A stretch of DNA of 64,000 nt from Acinetobacter sp. ASP199 (GCF_022700675.1 NZ_CP062182.1:558001-622000), one strand, 5' to 3'; counted from the stretch's first letter, positions 48,884 through 61,962 are shown. Made by a program: numbers and translations. The notes: generated by a model not told the origin, from the letters alone.

Positions 48884-49708
48884 CTAAAACTGCATCAATT
48901 TGCGATGTTGCATCAATGGCATGGATTCACGAACTTTATGCTGTTCATTTAAATCAAAGTCTACCGTGATCAGTTGAGCACCTTCCGCATGTACCATATC
49001 CAGCACCTGACCGCGGCTATTGGTTGCAGCAGCATGTCCCCAAGTTTGACGTTTTTCTCCATGCCAACCCTGTTGCGCGGCACCAAGAACGGCACATTGG
49101 GTGTCCATGGCACGTGATTGAAGTAATAATTGCCAGTGCATCTGACCAGTCGTATAGGTAAATGCAGCAGGAGCAGTCAAAATGTTTGCGCCCTGTTGGC
49201 GTAAGGTTAAAGCCAGCTCCGGGAAGCGTAAGTCATAACACACCATCAGACCAATATTGCCAAATGGGGTTTTCGCCACCATGACATCTGTACCAGGTTC
49301 AAAGAATTTGGATTCCTGATAGCCACCGACGGCATCACCGACTTGTACATCAAATAAATGAATTTTGTCATAACGTGCTTCAGTCTGTTCCGGGCTAATG
49401 CATAGGCTTACTGTGCGAACACGACCATCTTCAATGACTGAGCCATCCGGACGATAAGGGCAAGGCAGGGTACCGGCGATCATCCAGATCTGATATTGAT
49501 GTGCCAGTTTTTCAAGACGTTGCTGAATAGCTTCAAACTGAGCTGCGGTTTCGCGTTGTTTTCCGGCAGCAAAGCAGACAAAGTTTTCAGGAAAGACAAT
49601 CAGTTCAGCACCATTGGCTTTGCTCTGTTGGATCAGGGATTCTATCGTTCTGAAATTGTCTTCAATTTCATTCTGAGAATTCATTTGTACAACAGAGAGT
49701 AAAGTCAT
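48884..49708 (-). CDS. Nitrilase-superfamily amidohydrolase (deaminated glutathione amidase-like)
   Basis: A protein of 274 residues with the complete catalytic set: E41 (VFPENFVCF), K115 (RYDKIHLFDV) and C157 (MVCYDLRFPELA). The Nit1/Nit2-like KIHLFDV block suggests repair of deaminated glutathione, or an omega-amidase. No operon partner is obvious. It ends 102 bases before the ohr start and starts 24 bases after the gigB-like stop, so it may read through from gigAB. Confidence 0.87.
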   Translation of the reverse strand: MTLLSVVQMNSQNEIEDNFRTIESLIQQSKANGAELIVFPENFVCFAAGKQRETAAQFEAIQQRLEKLAHQYQIWMIAGTLPCPYRPDGSVIEDGRVRTVSLCISPEQTEARYDKIHLFDVQVGDAVGGYQESKFFEPGTDVMVAKTPFGNIGLMVCYDLRFPELALTLRQQGANILTAPAAFTYTTGQMHWQLLLQSRAMDTQCAVLGAAQQGWHGEKRQTWGHAAATNSRGQVLDMVHAEGAQLITVDFDLNEQHKVRESMPLMQHRKLMQF

Positions 49709-49732
49709 GGTTTCCTTCCTGGAAAATTAAGA

Positions 49733-50251
49733 TTAAATATTGGGTTCGGACACCTTATCGAGATTGTCCTGCTCTTTTTGCAGTTGTTTGACCAAAGGCT
49801 CGAACATATTCTTGTTACTTTCATTGAGTTTCATCAATGTCTTATGCGCATCCAGAACTGTGGTCAGCATATTGCGATGTGTCACATGTTCTTCAATGAG
49901 GGCGCGCGTACAGACATGTGAATCTCCACAATAATTCAGGATCACAAATACCTGTCCTAAACCCATGCTATTGGCCAAGGTGGTGATATCTGAATTGGTA
50001 GAGAGCATGACAGCCTGGATATGATGCACTTGTTTCAGCTTCAAACCCAGTTTTGCAAGAACGCCGAGTACAGTACTGTCAATAAAACTGGTTTCGGTTA
50101 AATCAACGATCGCACCAACGACATTATTTTGCTGTTCAATTTTGTTCAGTAACTTGTCTAGACTTATGCAAGATTGCGCACGCACTTCGCCAATAAGTTT
50201 AAAAATATGCGTTCCGTTCAAACTTGCATATTCAACATGACCTGTTGACAT
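49733..50251 (-). CDS. gigB: STAS-domain anti-anti-sigma factor (GigB-like)
   Basis: A protein of 172 residues. The N-terminal STAS domain (about 1-105) has the anti-sigma-antagonist motif VDLTETSFIDSTVLGVLAKLG, where the Ser in FIDST is the usual phosphorylation site. A C-terminal helical extension follows (RALIEEHVTHRNMLTTVLDAHKTLMKL and on). In A. baumannii GigB lies downstream of the PP2C phosphatase GigA and links to the nitrogen phosphotransfer system in stress and antibiotic tolerance. Order and domains match here. The matching sigma/anti-sigma kinase is not in the window. Confidence 0.8.
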   Translation of the reverse strand: MSTGHVEYASLNGTHIFKLIGEVRAQSCISLDKLLNKIEQQNNVVGAIVDLTETSFIDSTVLGVLAKLGLKLKQVHHIQAVMLSTNSDITTLANSMGLGQVFVILNYCGDSHVCTRALIEEHVTHRNMLTTVLDAHKTLMKLNESNKNMFEPLVKQLQKEQDNLDKVSEPNI

Positions 50252-50363
50252 ATAAATGCCATTTGCAGAGAAGGATATTAAATTATCCCATAGGGTAGTT
50301 TGATACTCAAGTAGCTGAAGGTCTGAGTCAATTTAAGTATTTATTAACACAATAATTATATTA

Positions 50364-51332
50364 CTAATTCATGCGGATGAAGCTAAGGAAGGCAATATCG
50401 TCTGCTACATGCTCTGGCGCTTGAAAAGATTGATTTTGCAAGTGATAGACCAGCTGTGAAAACTGTTCATTCAGGCCACCATCAAAAGGTTCCAGGGCAC
50501 CATCTGAACATAAAATGAAGCGGGCATGACGTTTCAGGACAAATTCCTGTTCACTGACTTCCAGTTCTTCAGTTAGTCCAAGAGGAAAACTACTGGTGGA
50601 TAAAATTTTTGGTGCCTGATTCGGCTCAAAGATAATAGGTGGTGGATAATGCCCGGCACTCGACCAGCGCACTACATGAGTTTCAAGGTTTAAAACCCCG
50701 GCAATCATGGTGATATGCTTTTCAATATTTTCCTGAACCAGCATCCCATTCAACTTTTTAATGAGCTCGCGTGGTGATTTAGAGCGACCGTGGAAAGCTG
50801 CCATCCATGAGGTGAGCAGGCTGCTGGTGACACCATGACCAGAGACATCAGCCAGATAGAATATCACCTCTTTATCGCTGATTTTCCAGTAATCGTACCA
50901 ATCACCAGACAGATAAGCAGAAGGCTGAAAATACGTTTCTACCTGATAGTTCAACAGCTCAATGGGATTGGGCAGGAGTTTTTGTTGTAATTCTGCTGCG
51001 GAAGGTAAATCACGACTATCCTGGTTTCTTTTATATTGCGCATCAATTTTTTGTAAAGCGAGGAGAGGTTGAGCTGGAAGTTTATTCCAGATCCACCCGG
51101 CAAGCGCGCCTTGCTCCCAGGCTTGAGACAGTTCAGCACCTTCATTTTCCAAAGCCAGTACAATGGTTGGAAAATCCCATTGGTATTTCAGGTAATCATG
51201 CACGTCAGAAATTGCGAGAATAGTCTGGTCATACAACTCATGATCTTCAAGACCAATCATCTGCACATCTGGAAGCGTGTCAAGGACTTGGTCAAGATAA
51301 GGAACATCACGAGTCGGCTGAATAAAATACAT
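50364..51332 (-). CDS. gigA: PP2C-type (SpoIIE/RsbU) phosphatase with receiver-like N-terminus (GigA-like)
   Basis: A protein of 322 residues. The N-terminal 110 residues resemble a response-regulator fold (VIVL-type strand FPTIVLALEN, then AGWIWNKLP), but the usual phospho-acceptor Asp region is not clear. The C-terminal SpoIIE/PP2C domain has YLSGDWYDYW, FYLADVSGHGVTSSLL and ILCSDGALEPF, which supply the metal-binding aspartates. It should dephosphorylate the adjacent STAS protein. TTG 51353 is an alternative start. The next gene, gigB, begins 112 bases downstream. Confidence 0.8.
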   Translation of the reverse strand: MYFIQPTRDVPYLDQVLDTLPDVQMIGLEDHELYDQTILAISDVHDYLKYQWDFPTIVLALENEGAELSQAWEQGALAGWIWNKLPAQPLLALQKIDAQYKRNQDSRDLPSAAELQQKLLPNPIELLNYQVETYFQPSAYLSGDWYDYWKISDKEVIFYLADVSGHGVTSSLLTSWMAAFHGRSKSPRELIKKLNGMLVQENIEKHITMIAGVLNLETHVVRWSSAGHYPPPIIFEPNQAPKILSTSSFPLGLTEELEVSEQEFVLKRHARFILCSDGALEPFDGGLNEQFSQLVYHLQNQSFQAPEHVADDIAFLSFIRMN

Positions 51333-51434
51333 AAGGAAGTGAACTAATCCCAAGTTTGTTTATTAGATGTACTATAACAAGCTATTGATTACCAGCGAAT
51401 CTTTTTCACCGGTAATCTTGCGGAAATTATGAAC

Positions 51435-52379
51435 TTAGAAGGCTGGTTCTGTCGATTCAGTCTGATCTTCATTAAATTCATCAAACTCATCTTCAAATTC
51501 GTCATCTATGTCAGTGAATAGACTTTCAGATTCCAGACCTTTCTTTTCAGCAATTGCATAGCTGGTACGTTGCAGATAAATGTCACGAATCTGTGCATAT
51601 TTATCACCGCTTAATACACCTTCAATCTCAAGTAATTGAGAACGTGCATCGACACCGCGCCATACCTGATCAAACCAGTATAGACCTTCCTGATCTTCCA
51701 GAAGATATTTCTGTGGACGTGCCTGACTGTCAACAGCAAGGCCAATACCATCACGAATTGTACTTGGACCAAAGACAGGCAATACCAGATAAGGACCAGA
51801 AGGAATACCATAATAGCCCAAAGTCATACCAAAGCGTTCACCTTCATTTTCCAGGCCTAGACGACGAGCAGGATCAGCCAGACCTAAAGTAGTTAAGGTA
51901 TTCACTGTAAAACGCCCTAATGATTTAGCTGCACGAAGCGGGCGACCTTGAATAAGCTGGTTCACAGCATTCCAGGGTTCACTCAGATTGCTGCGGAACT
52001 GAGTATAAGAGCCACGCACATCCTGCGGGACTTTCTCGGTGTATTGAACTGCCAATGGTCGAACTGTAGCGCGATCGATTGCGTCATTAAACTTAAAGAC
52101 CTTTCGGTTCCAGGACTGAAACGGGTCTTTTTGTTCATCAGCCTGAGCAGCACTGGCATTAACGTTGAGTTTTTCTTTCCAGGCAGCTAGCGCCTTTTTG
52201 TATTCGGCAGTTTCACTGGTCGATTCAGGAGTAGTAGCTTCTAGTTCAGTAGGAGAAGTAGATAAATCAGCAGAGGCCTCGGTATTTGCAGATTGATCCG
52301 TTTGGAGATCTTCTGCATAGACAAAGGAGCTGGTCACTAAACTGATTAAACCAGCATACAGATAAGAGGAATGACGCAT
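51435..52379 (-). CDS. mlaA: MlaA/VacJ outer-membrane phospholipid-retention protein
   Basis: A protein of 314 residues. The MlaA domain spans about 85-285 (DPFQSWNRKVFKFNDAIDRATVRPLA; GRFTVNTLTTLGLADPA; ERFGMTLGYYGIPSGPYLVLPVFGPSTIRDG). It extracts misplaced phospholipid from the outer leaflet with OmpC-type porins and passes it to MlaC. The signal peptide ends SSFVYA-ED and there is no lipobox cysteine, although MlaA is usually a lipoprotein. There are acidic low-complexity stretches before (about 26-60) and after (EFEDEFDEFNEDQ) the domain. Divergent from the rRNA operon. Confidence 0.9.
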   Translation of the reverse strand: MRHSSYLYAGLISLVTSSFVYAEDLQTDQSANTEASADLSTSPTELEATTPESTSETAEYKKALAAWKEKLNVNASAAQADEQKDPFQSWNRKVFKFNDAIDRATVRPLAVQYTEKVPQDVRGSYTQFRSNLSEPWNAVNQLIQGRPLRAAKSLGRFTVNTLTTLGLADPARRLGLENEGERFGMTLGYYGIPSGPYLVLPVFGPSTIRDGIGLAVDSQARPQKYLLEDQEGLYWFDQVWRGVDARSQLLEIEGVLSGDKYAQIRDIYLQRTSYAIAEKKGLESESLFTDIDDEFEDEFDEFNEDQTESTEPAF

Positions 52380-52553
52380 AGCAAATTCCAGAAAATTCTA
52401 TTTAATGATGAAGCGAAGCCGACAAAGTATAAAAATAATAAACGTGAAGAGGTGTCTATAGTCTCTATTTAATCAAATTTGACCAAATAATGAATCAAAA
52501 AAACGTAAAAGATTAAAAAATAAACATACGTTGAGATTATTTAAAAAAAGGGG

Positions 52554-52581
52554 TTGCAAGGCATGTGAAATGCTGTAGAAT
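52554..52581 (+). promoter_or_regulatory. rRNA operon promoter
   Basis: TTGCAA (52554-52559) and TAGAAT (52576-52581), spacer 16 bases, preceded by an AT-rich UP-element-like stretch (about 52510-52550). The 16-base spacing is typical of rRNA P1 promoters. Confidence 0.75.
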
Positions 52582-52771
52582 GCACATCTATCGGCGGTGA
52601 TGAAGATTAAAACTTCTGATAAAACAGTAACTTAGTTAAAGTTGATTAAGTTAGGTTTTAGAAGGGAAGTTTAAAATAATTTGAATTACTGATTGACTTT
52701 CTAGAGATAGGGGGTAATATAGCCGACCTAGCTTGCTGGTGACGAACCAACAAGAAGATCATTAAGAGATT

Positions 52772-52793
52772 ATGAAGAACAACTTGTGTGGAT
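52772..52793 (+). other. 5' arm of the 16S precursor processing stem
   Basis: ATGAAGAACAACTTG...TGTGGATT is complementary to 54486-54509 downstream of 16S, with one bulge. The long duplex is the expected RNase III site. Confidence 0.75.
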
Positions 52794-52922
52794 TTTTACT
52801 GGTTGATCAATCGAAACTATTTTCATTGATAATTGGTAGAAATTTCTCGAAGTTTATTTGAGCAAATTTTTTGTCAGTAATTGATGAGCCAAGATTGGCA
52901 CCCTATAGGTGCTATTGATTTT

Positions 52923-54462
<1,540 letters not shown>

Positions 54463-54485
54463 ACGAAAGATTGACGATTGGTAAG

Positions 54486-54509
54486 AATCCACAACAAGTT
54501 GTTCTTCAT
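54486..54509 (+). other. 3' arm of the 16S precursor processing stem
   Basis: AATCCACAACAAGTTGTTCT and following bases pair with 52772-52793; lies between 16S and tRNA-Ile. Confidence 0.75.
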
Positions 54510-54523
54510 GACGATGTATCTGA

Positions 54524-54600
<77 letters not shown>

Positions 54601-54661
54601 CTAACGACAAGCAAGCAATTGCAGAGTGAAGAAATCAGAAACATTGACTTATTGATAAGCT

Positions 54662-54737
54662 GGGGACTTAGCTTAGTTGGTAGAGCGCCTGCTTTGCACG
54701 CAGGAGGTCAGGAGTTCGACTCTCCTAGTCTCCACCA
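54662..54737 (+). tRNA. alaT: tRNA-Ala (TGC anticodon)
   Basis: 76 bases: acceptor GGGGACT/AGTCTCC with a G-U at pair 3-70 (the alanine identity element), anticodon TGC at 54695-54697, T-loop TTCGACT, encoded CCA. Confidence 0.97.
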
Positions 54738-55096
54738 CGTATCCTTCGGATACGTAATAAGCAAACGGTTTGTTAGATTATAGAATTTAGTAAGAAGTTG
54801 GCGTAATATGCGCATCTTATTAAATTCTGTGATTTATCACAGCATCTAGACCTGACGAAGGCTAGAGAAATCATTAACAGAATATATTTGAGTTGAAATA
54901 ATTTGTTCAAACTCGTTTTAAACAACCTAACAAGCAATTGTGAAAGTTGAATGAAATGAGTTCTAGCGATTAAACTGAATCAAGCGTTTTGGTATATGAA
55001 TCTAATTGAAGCTGTACAGTGATTAAGTTCACAAGACACTAAACTGTTATGTTGGTTGTTCTACTTGTAGGAACAAACGACTGTTTGGGGTTGTAT
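54738..55096. other. tRNA-Ala to 23S spacer
   Basis: About 360 bases of non-coding spacer. A hairpin ACGTATCC-TTC-GGATACGT (54737-54755) touches the tRNA-Ala 3' end and may guide processing. CTGTTTGGGGTTGTATAGTC (from 55081) is the 5' arm of the 23S stem. Nothing else recognised. Confidence 0.6.
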
Positions 55097-57988
<2,892 letters not shown>

Positions 57989-58171
57989 ATACAACACCCA
58001 AACAGTTGTATGTAAAGCATCAATTGATTTCATATTAATCAAAGCAACTTGATTTAGTGATCAAGCTAGATAAAATGAACACCTTAGATTGACTCAAGTA
58101 TCTCTGTTAATAACTCATTTGGTAGAAAGCAAGGCAACCATAAGACCTAGCGAGTATCCATAAACAGTTGT

Positions 58172-58286
58172 GCTGGCGACAATAGCAAGAGTGAACCACC
58201 TGATCCCTTCCCGAACTCAGAAGTGAAACCTCTTAGCGCTGATGGTAGTGTGGGGTTACCCATGTGAGAGTAAGTCATCGCCAGCT
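58172..58286 (+). rRNA. rrf: 5S ribosomal RNA
   Basis: About 115 bases, closed by GCTGGCGA/TCGCCAGC. Internal landmarks are GTGAACCACCTGATCCC, CCGAACTCAGAAGTGAAAC and GGTAGTGTGGGG. Ends placed by the terminal helix. Confidence 0.96.
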
Positions 58287-58295
58287 CATTATTCC

Positions 58296-58327
58296 AAAAC
58301 ACCCCCTGACAACAGGGGGTGTTTTTT
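58296..58327 (+). terminator. Intrinsic terminator of the rrn operon
   Basis: Stem ACACCCCCTG / CAGGGGGTGT with loop ACAA, flanked by AAAA and seven T. Confidence 0.95.
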
Positions 58328-58348
58328 TATGTACTAAAAATATTCTAG

Positions 58349-58591
58349 AACTCATCTTATTCATCAACTGCTGCAATTGAGGGTGGGACTGACTTTACTG
58401 CATACAGTGCTTGGCCAAGTGGAATATCTTTTTTGCAAGCACAGCAATACTTACGGCTGACTAGGCACAGCTATAGTACTAAGAATAGCTTTAACATTTT
58501 CGATATCAAGCGTAATAGATTGCTATCCTACGAGTTTGATTTCAGAGGCAAGGCGGAAACTACAGCCAGAATCAAGCTGCTAAAGGAGTGA
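58349..58591 (+). pseudogene. Orphan reading frame without a start codon downstream of 5S
   Basis: An 80-codon frame runs from just after a TAG (58346-58348) to TGA at 58589-58591 and has no ATG. Its translation looks protein-like (IEGGTDFTAYSAWPSG; FDIKRNRLLSYEFDFRG; ARIKLLKE at the end), which suggests the 3' part of a gene cut off by the rRNA operon. I do not recognise the family. A chance frame is possible. Confidence 0.3.
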
Positions 58592-58931
58592 ATAGCTTCA
58601 GTGTAGTTAAGTTATGGCATTTCTAAAGATGATTTAGTATTGCTGTAGAAATTTGGAATCGATGCTTAACTAGTAAAGATTAAATAAAGCTTTGTTTTCG
58701 CTTCGCTGGGTAATTAAAAGCTGATTGCGCAGTTGGTCGTACAGATGCTTCCCTACAGCCATATGGTGCTAATAAAAGGTTCTATAAGCTGTAAACGAAT
58801 ATTGTACAGTTTGAAAATCTTATTATCTTGTATAAAAATAGACTGACATTGCCCAATCTTTTTATTACATGACTAAAAATTTATGTATAAGCATTTATTT
58901 TTAATCATATGCTGTACGTTTGTATAAAAAT
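58592..58931. other. Degenerate spacer after the orphan frame
   Basis: AT-rich. A second short protein-like end, GRTDASLQPYGANKRFYKL followed by TAA, lies near 58736-58792 in another frame. Together with the frame to its left, this looks like gene remnants. No complete gene, tRNA or clear inverted repeat found. Confidence 0.3.
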
Positions 58932-58958
58932 AAAAAACCAGCATAAAGCTGGTTTTTT
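58932..58958 (-). terminator. Intrinsic terminator of the sspA-sspB unit
   Basis: Stem AAAAAACCAGC / GCTGGTTTTTT with loop ATAAA, just downstream of the 58974-59627 gene. Confidence 0.9.
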
Positions 58959-58973
58959 TCCAAGTAGAAAGAT

Positions 58974-59627
58974 TTAAGCAAATACTTTCATAACCTGATC
59001 TACAAGTACCCATAGGATCACGATTGCAACTACAGGTTCTGCAATTTTTGCCCAGTTTGGTACATTCACCACAACCACATCTTCAACATCATGCTCAGGG
59101 TGCTGATTATTTTGGCTGACCATCTGATTAAACTCCTTCATCGTTGCCTCCAATGATAGCTCTTCTTGTGGCATTGGTTTAGAGCCTTTGAGTTCTGTTA
59201 GGTTATTTGTTGTCCAAATCCAATCATCCGCTTGACCAGAAAGATGTTCAATCTGACCATACAACAGTTCCTGAATACTGTTCAGATTATGATTTCCGGT
59301 ATCATGCAACTGCTTAAGTTCTATGAGTTGGAGTTTGAAAATTTCATAAATACTGGCTTCTTGCATTTCAAGAGAAAGAGTAGACTGATTGGATTTAAGC
59401 GTACTTAGGTGACGAGCGATTTCCTGAATGTAAAGTTCATCAGGGTGGTTAATTTCATTATAAATTTTATTGGGATTGAGTCGCCATTCACTGATCAGCT
59501 TGCCTAAAGTCAGTGCGCTGATCTCGGCAATATATGCACGACGTTCCTGCTTTGGATACTGACTTAGAAGCTCAGGCTTTTGAGTTTCTATCTGTTCAAC
59601 AAAATATTGCACTAAATCAAAAGCCAT
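58974..59627 (-). CDS. Tail-anchored protein of unknown function, downstream of sspB
   Basis: A protein of 217 residues, mostly helical and soluble, ending in one membrane helix (about 193-213, EPVVAIVILWVLVDQVMKVF). There is no signal peptide. The soluble part is rich in Glu, Gln and Leu (YPKQERRAYIAEISALTLGKLI; IYEIFKLQLIELKQL). It starts 19 bases after the sspB stop, so it is the third gene of the sspA-sspB operon. Family not recognised. Confidence 0.65.
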   Translation of the reverse strand: MAFDLVQYFVEQIETQKPELLSQYPKQERRAYIAEISALTLGKLISEWRLNPNKIYNEINHPDELYIQEIARHLSTLKSNQSTLSLEMQEASIYEIFKLQLIELKQLHDTGNHNLNSIQELLYGQIEHLSGQADDWIWTTNNLTELKGSKPMPQEELSLEATMKEFNQMVSQNNQHPEHDVEDVVVVNVPNWAKIAEPVVAIVILWVLVDQVMKVFA

Positions 59628-59646
59628 TCACTTACTCCGTTTTTGT

Positions 59647-60075
59647 TTAATCTAATAACCTTAGGCTTGGTTTTTTCTTAGGTGTTTCAGGTTTTTCTTC
59701 AGTGTTTGATTTTAAGGCATCTTCTTCAGTTTGTGTATGCTCATATTCACTTGGATCAAAGAATAATCCCTGACCATTTTCACGTGCATAAATGCCAAGT
59801 ACCGCAGACATGGGTACATAAATATCACGTGATACACCACCGAAACGTGCCGAGAATGTAATCGCATCATTGCTTATATGCAGCGCATGTACAGCATGCG
59901 GTACGATATTCAGAATGATTTGACCATCTTTAATAAACTGCTCTGGCACCATGGTATTAGGACGCGTAGCATCGACTAACAGGTAGGGGGTCATATTGTT
60001 ATCACAGATCCATTCATAAATCGCACGAGACATATAAGGACGTGTAGGCGTAAGGTTAAATTCCTGTTCAGACAT
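59647..60075 (-). CDS. sspB: ClpXP protease specificity-enhancing factor SspB
   Basis: An adaptor of 142 residues. The N-terminal substrate-binding fold (PYMSRAIYEWICDNNMTPYLLVDA, VPHAVHALHISNDAITFSARFGG) binds ssrA-tagged proteins. An acidic linker follows, and the C-terminal KKKPSLRLLD tail matches the ClpX-binding XB motif. It tethers tagged products of ribosome rescue to ClpXP. It begins 13 bases after sspA. Confidence 0.95.
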   Translation of the reverse strand: MSEQEFNLTPTRPYMSRAIYEWICDNNMTPYLLVDATRPNTMVPEQFIKDGQIILNIVPHAVHALHISNDAITFSARFGGVSRDIYVPMSAVLGIYARENGQGLFFDPSEYEHTQTEEDALKSNTEEKPETPKKKPSLRLLD

Positions 60076-60088
60076 AATGATTACTCGA

Positions 60089-60739
60089 TTAATTTGATAA
60101 CTGGGCAGCGTAGCGATTTTTTTCCTGCAGCGTCATCGATTTGATGAAAGCAGGACGGCTAAAGATTCGCTGGCAATACAGATAGAAAGGGCGGCATTGC
60201 TGTTTAGGTAATTCTATACCCATACTGTGCAGACGGATAAAGATCGGCGCAAGCATACAATCTAATATACTAAACTGCTCCGACATGAAATATGGGAAGT
60301 GTTGAAACAATGGCATCAGTGAAATGAGAATATCGCGAAGCTGTTTTTGTGCCTGAGCTTTTGCAGCTGGATCTAAAGAATCCGAATGCTTTAACATGAT
60401 GTCAGCCAGTTTTAGCCAGTCATGTTCAAAGCGCCATAGATATTGCCGTTGCTCGGCTCGCGGCATTGGCGCATCGGCATAGAGTTTGTTTTGACGATAG
60501 CGATCATCTATATATTCAGAAATGATCTGGGTAATAAATAATTTGAGATCGTTTTCAATCAGCATTGGCAGCTGATTATAAGGGTTTAGACTGGCCAAGT
60601 CTTCATCATCACTATCGACCAAAATTAAATGATATTTAATTTGTTTTTCGGTAAGAACGTAGCGAATCCAATGGGAGCGAAAGTCATCGGCATGGCTATA
60701 TAAGGTGATTCCTTGAAGTGGCGCGCTTTCGACTGACAT
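60089..60739 (-). CDS. sspA: Stringent starvation protein A
   Basis: A GST-fold protein of 216 residues: ITLYSHADDFRSHWIRYVL, a LVDSDDEDLASLNPYNQLPMLIEND block with the cis-Pro, and FSILDCMLAPIFIRLHSMGI. It binds RNA polymerase with sigma-70 and favours stress and stationary-phase transcription. First gene of the sspA-sspB unit. Like E. coli SspA it should lack GST activity. Confidence 0.93.
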   Translation of the reverse strand: MSVESAPLQGITLYSHADDFRSHWIRYVLTEKQIKYHLILVDSDDEDLASLNPYNQLPMLIENDLKLFITQIISEYIDDRYRQNKLYADAPMPRAEQRQYLWRFEHDWLKLADIMLKHSDSLDPAAKAQAQKQLRDILISLMPLFQHFPYFMSEQFSILDCMLAPIFIRLHSMGIELPKQQCRPFYLYCQRIFSRPAFIKSMTLQEKNRYAAQLSN

Positions 60740-60866
60740 AAATCCTGAACAAATTTTAGTGAGTAGAATAGGATACTAAAAATAAACCTAAAAAGCACGA
60801 AGCATAAAAGACCAATTGGCTTTTGACAGGGTAGATTATAAGAAAAAATGAAAGGAGCAAAACAAG

Positions 60867-60986
60867 ATGATTATGAATTTAGGCTTAATCATAGTATTTA
60901 TTATTATAGGTATAGCCAACTATTATCTGACCAAGTCTTTCTGGTGTCATGAAGGGGTGTGGGGTAAAGATGTTCATGAACAATAA
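60867..60986 (+). CDS. Small 39-residue membrane peptide
   Basis: ATG 60867 to TAA 60986. The translation starts MIMNLGLIIVFIIIGIANYY, one membrane helix, with a short polar tail (KSFWCHEGVWGKDVHEQ) holding one Cys, two Trp and two His. AAAGGAG lies 9 bases upstream, a strong ribosome-binding site. It is alone on this strand between sspA and rpsI, and is followed by a terminator-like hairpin. Function unknown. Confidence 0.6.
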   Translation: MIMNLGLIIVFIIIGIANYYLTKSFWCHEGVWGKDVHEQ

Positions 60987-61023
60987 ACCTGGAATCCTGC
61001 TAAATGGTCAATTTAAAGCCATA

Positions 61024-61052
61024 AAAAAACCCTGGATATACCAGGGTTTTTT
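61024..61052. terminator. Intrinsic terminator of rplM-rpsI
   Basis: 12-bp stem AAAAAACCCTGG / CCAGGGTTTTTT with loop ATATA. It ends the rpsI transcript and may also serve the small membrane peptide on the other strand. Confidence 0.92.
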
Positions 61053-61071
61053 GTCCGATTCGGTAAACGAA

Positions 61072-61458
61072 TTAACGTTTAGAGAATTGAGGACGTTTAC
61101 GAGCTTTACGTAAACCAAGTTTCTTACGTTCAACTTCACGAGCATCACGAGTAACGAAACCAGCTTGACGAAGAGCAGGTTTAAGTGTTTCGTCAGAAGC
61201 GATCAGTGCACGAGTAATACCGTGACGGATAGCGCCTGCTTGACCACCGATACCACCACCAGCAACAGTGATGTAAAGGTCATATTTCTCAGTCGCTTCA
61301 AGAAGCTCTAGAGGTTGACGAACAACCATACGAGCAGTCTCACGACCGAAGTATTGTTCTAAAGAACGGTTGTTGATTACGAGTTTACCAGTACCAGCAG
61401 ATAGGAAAACACGTGCAGTTGCGGTCTTACGGCGACCTGTACCATAGTTAGTAGCCAT
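61072..61458 (-). CDS. rpsI: 30S ribosomal protein S9
   Basis: A protein of 128 residues, [15 protein letters not shown] at the N-terminus and the basic tail [17 protein letters not shown] whose last residues contact P-site tRNA. It follows rplM by 12 bases, the universal order. Confidence 0.98.
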   Translation of the reverse strand: MATNYGTGRRKTATARVFLSAGTGKLVINNRSLEQYFGRETARMVVRQPLELLEATEKYDLYITVAGGGIGGQAGAIRHGITRALIASDETLKPALRQAGFVTRDAREVERKKLGLRKARKRPQFSKR

Positions 61459-61470
61459 GTGCTGTATCCC

Positions 61471-61899
61471 TTAGATGTCCAAAACTTGTGGCTGTTGAGC
61501 TGTGTGAGGATGCTCAGCACCAGCGTACACTTTCATTTTCTTGATCATTGCATAACCAAGAGGACCTTTTGGCAACATGCCTTTAACAGCACGTTGGAAG
61601 ATTTCTTCTGGTTTGTGAGCAACTAATTTTTCAAAGTTAGTTTCACGGATACCACCAGGGAAACCAGTGTGGCGATAGTATTTCTTATCAAGTGATTTGT
61701 TACCAGTCACTTGAACTTGCTCAGCATTGATAACAACGATGTAGTCACCAGTGTCAACGTGAGGAGTATAAGAAGTCTTGTGCTTACCGCGTAAACGACG
61801 AGCGATTTCCGTCGCAAGGCGACCTAGAGTTTTGCCAGAAGCATCAACAACGTACCAGTCGTGTTGAACTTCAGCTGGCTTAGCGCTGAGAGTTTTCAT
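61471..61899 (-). CDS. rplM: 50S ribosomal protein L13
   Basis: A protein of 142 residues with the family blocks [38 protein letters not shown] and [21 protein letters not shown]. An early 50S assembly protein. In E. coli L13 represses its own operon; a leader hairpin 24 bases upstream of the start may be the site. Confidence 0.98.
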   Translation of the reverse strand: MKTLSAKPAEVQHDWYVVDASGKTLGRLATEIARRLRGKHKTSYTPHVDTGDYIVVINAEQVQVTGNKSLDKKYYRHTGFPGGIRETNFEKLVAHKPEEIFQRAVKGMLPKGPLGYAMIKKMKVYAGAEHPHTAQQPQVLDI

Positions 61900-61922
61900 T
61901 AAACCACTACCTATTATAGTTG

Positions 61923-61948
61923 GTTTGGGCTATGGAAGCGGCCCAAAC
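61923..61948 (-). promoter_or_regulatory. Leader hairpin upstream of rplM
   Basis: GTTTGGGC (61923-61930) pairs perfectly with GCCCAAAC (61941-61948) over a 10-base loop, inside the predicted rplM-rpsI transcript. Candidate autoregulatory site for L13. Confidence 0.5.
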
Positions 61949-61962
61949 AAAAAGGAGACGAG

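Larger units (their letters stand above)
52380..52922. other. rrn promoter and 16S leader region
   Basis: 543 bases without protein-coding sequence. They contain an AT-rich upstream stretch, a promoter (52554-52581) and a leader of about 330 bases with the 5' arm of the 16S processing stem (52772-52793). I did not identify a convincing boxA. The mlaA promoter should lie at the left end. Confidence 0.7.

Noticed and set aside
58349..58591. Transposase remnant
   Set aside because: The frame is protein-like but shows no DDE or other transposase motif and no flanking inverted repeats, so I list it only as an orphan frame.
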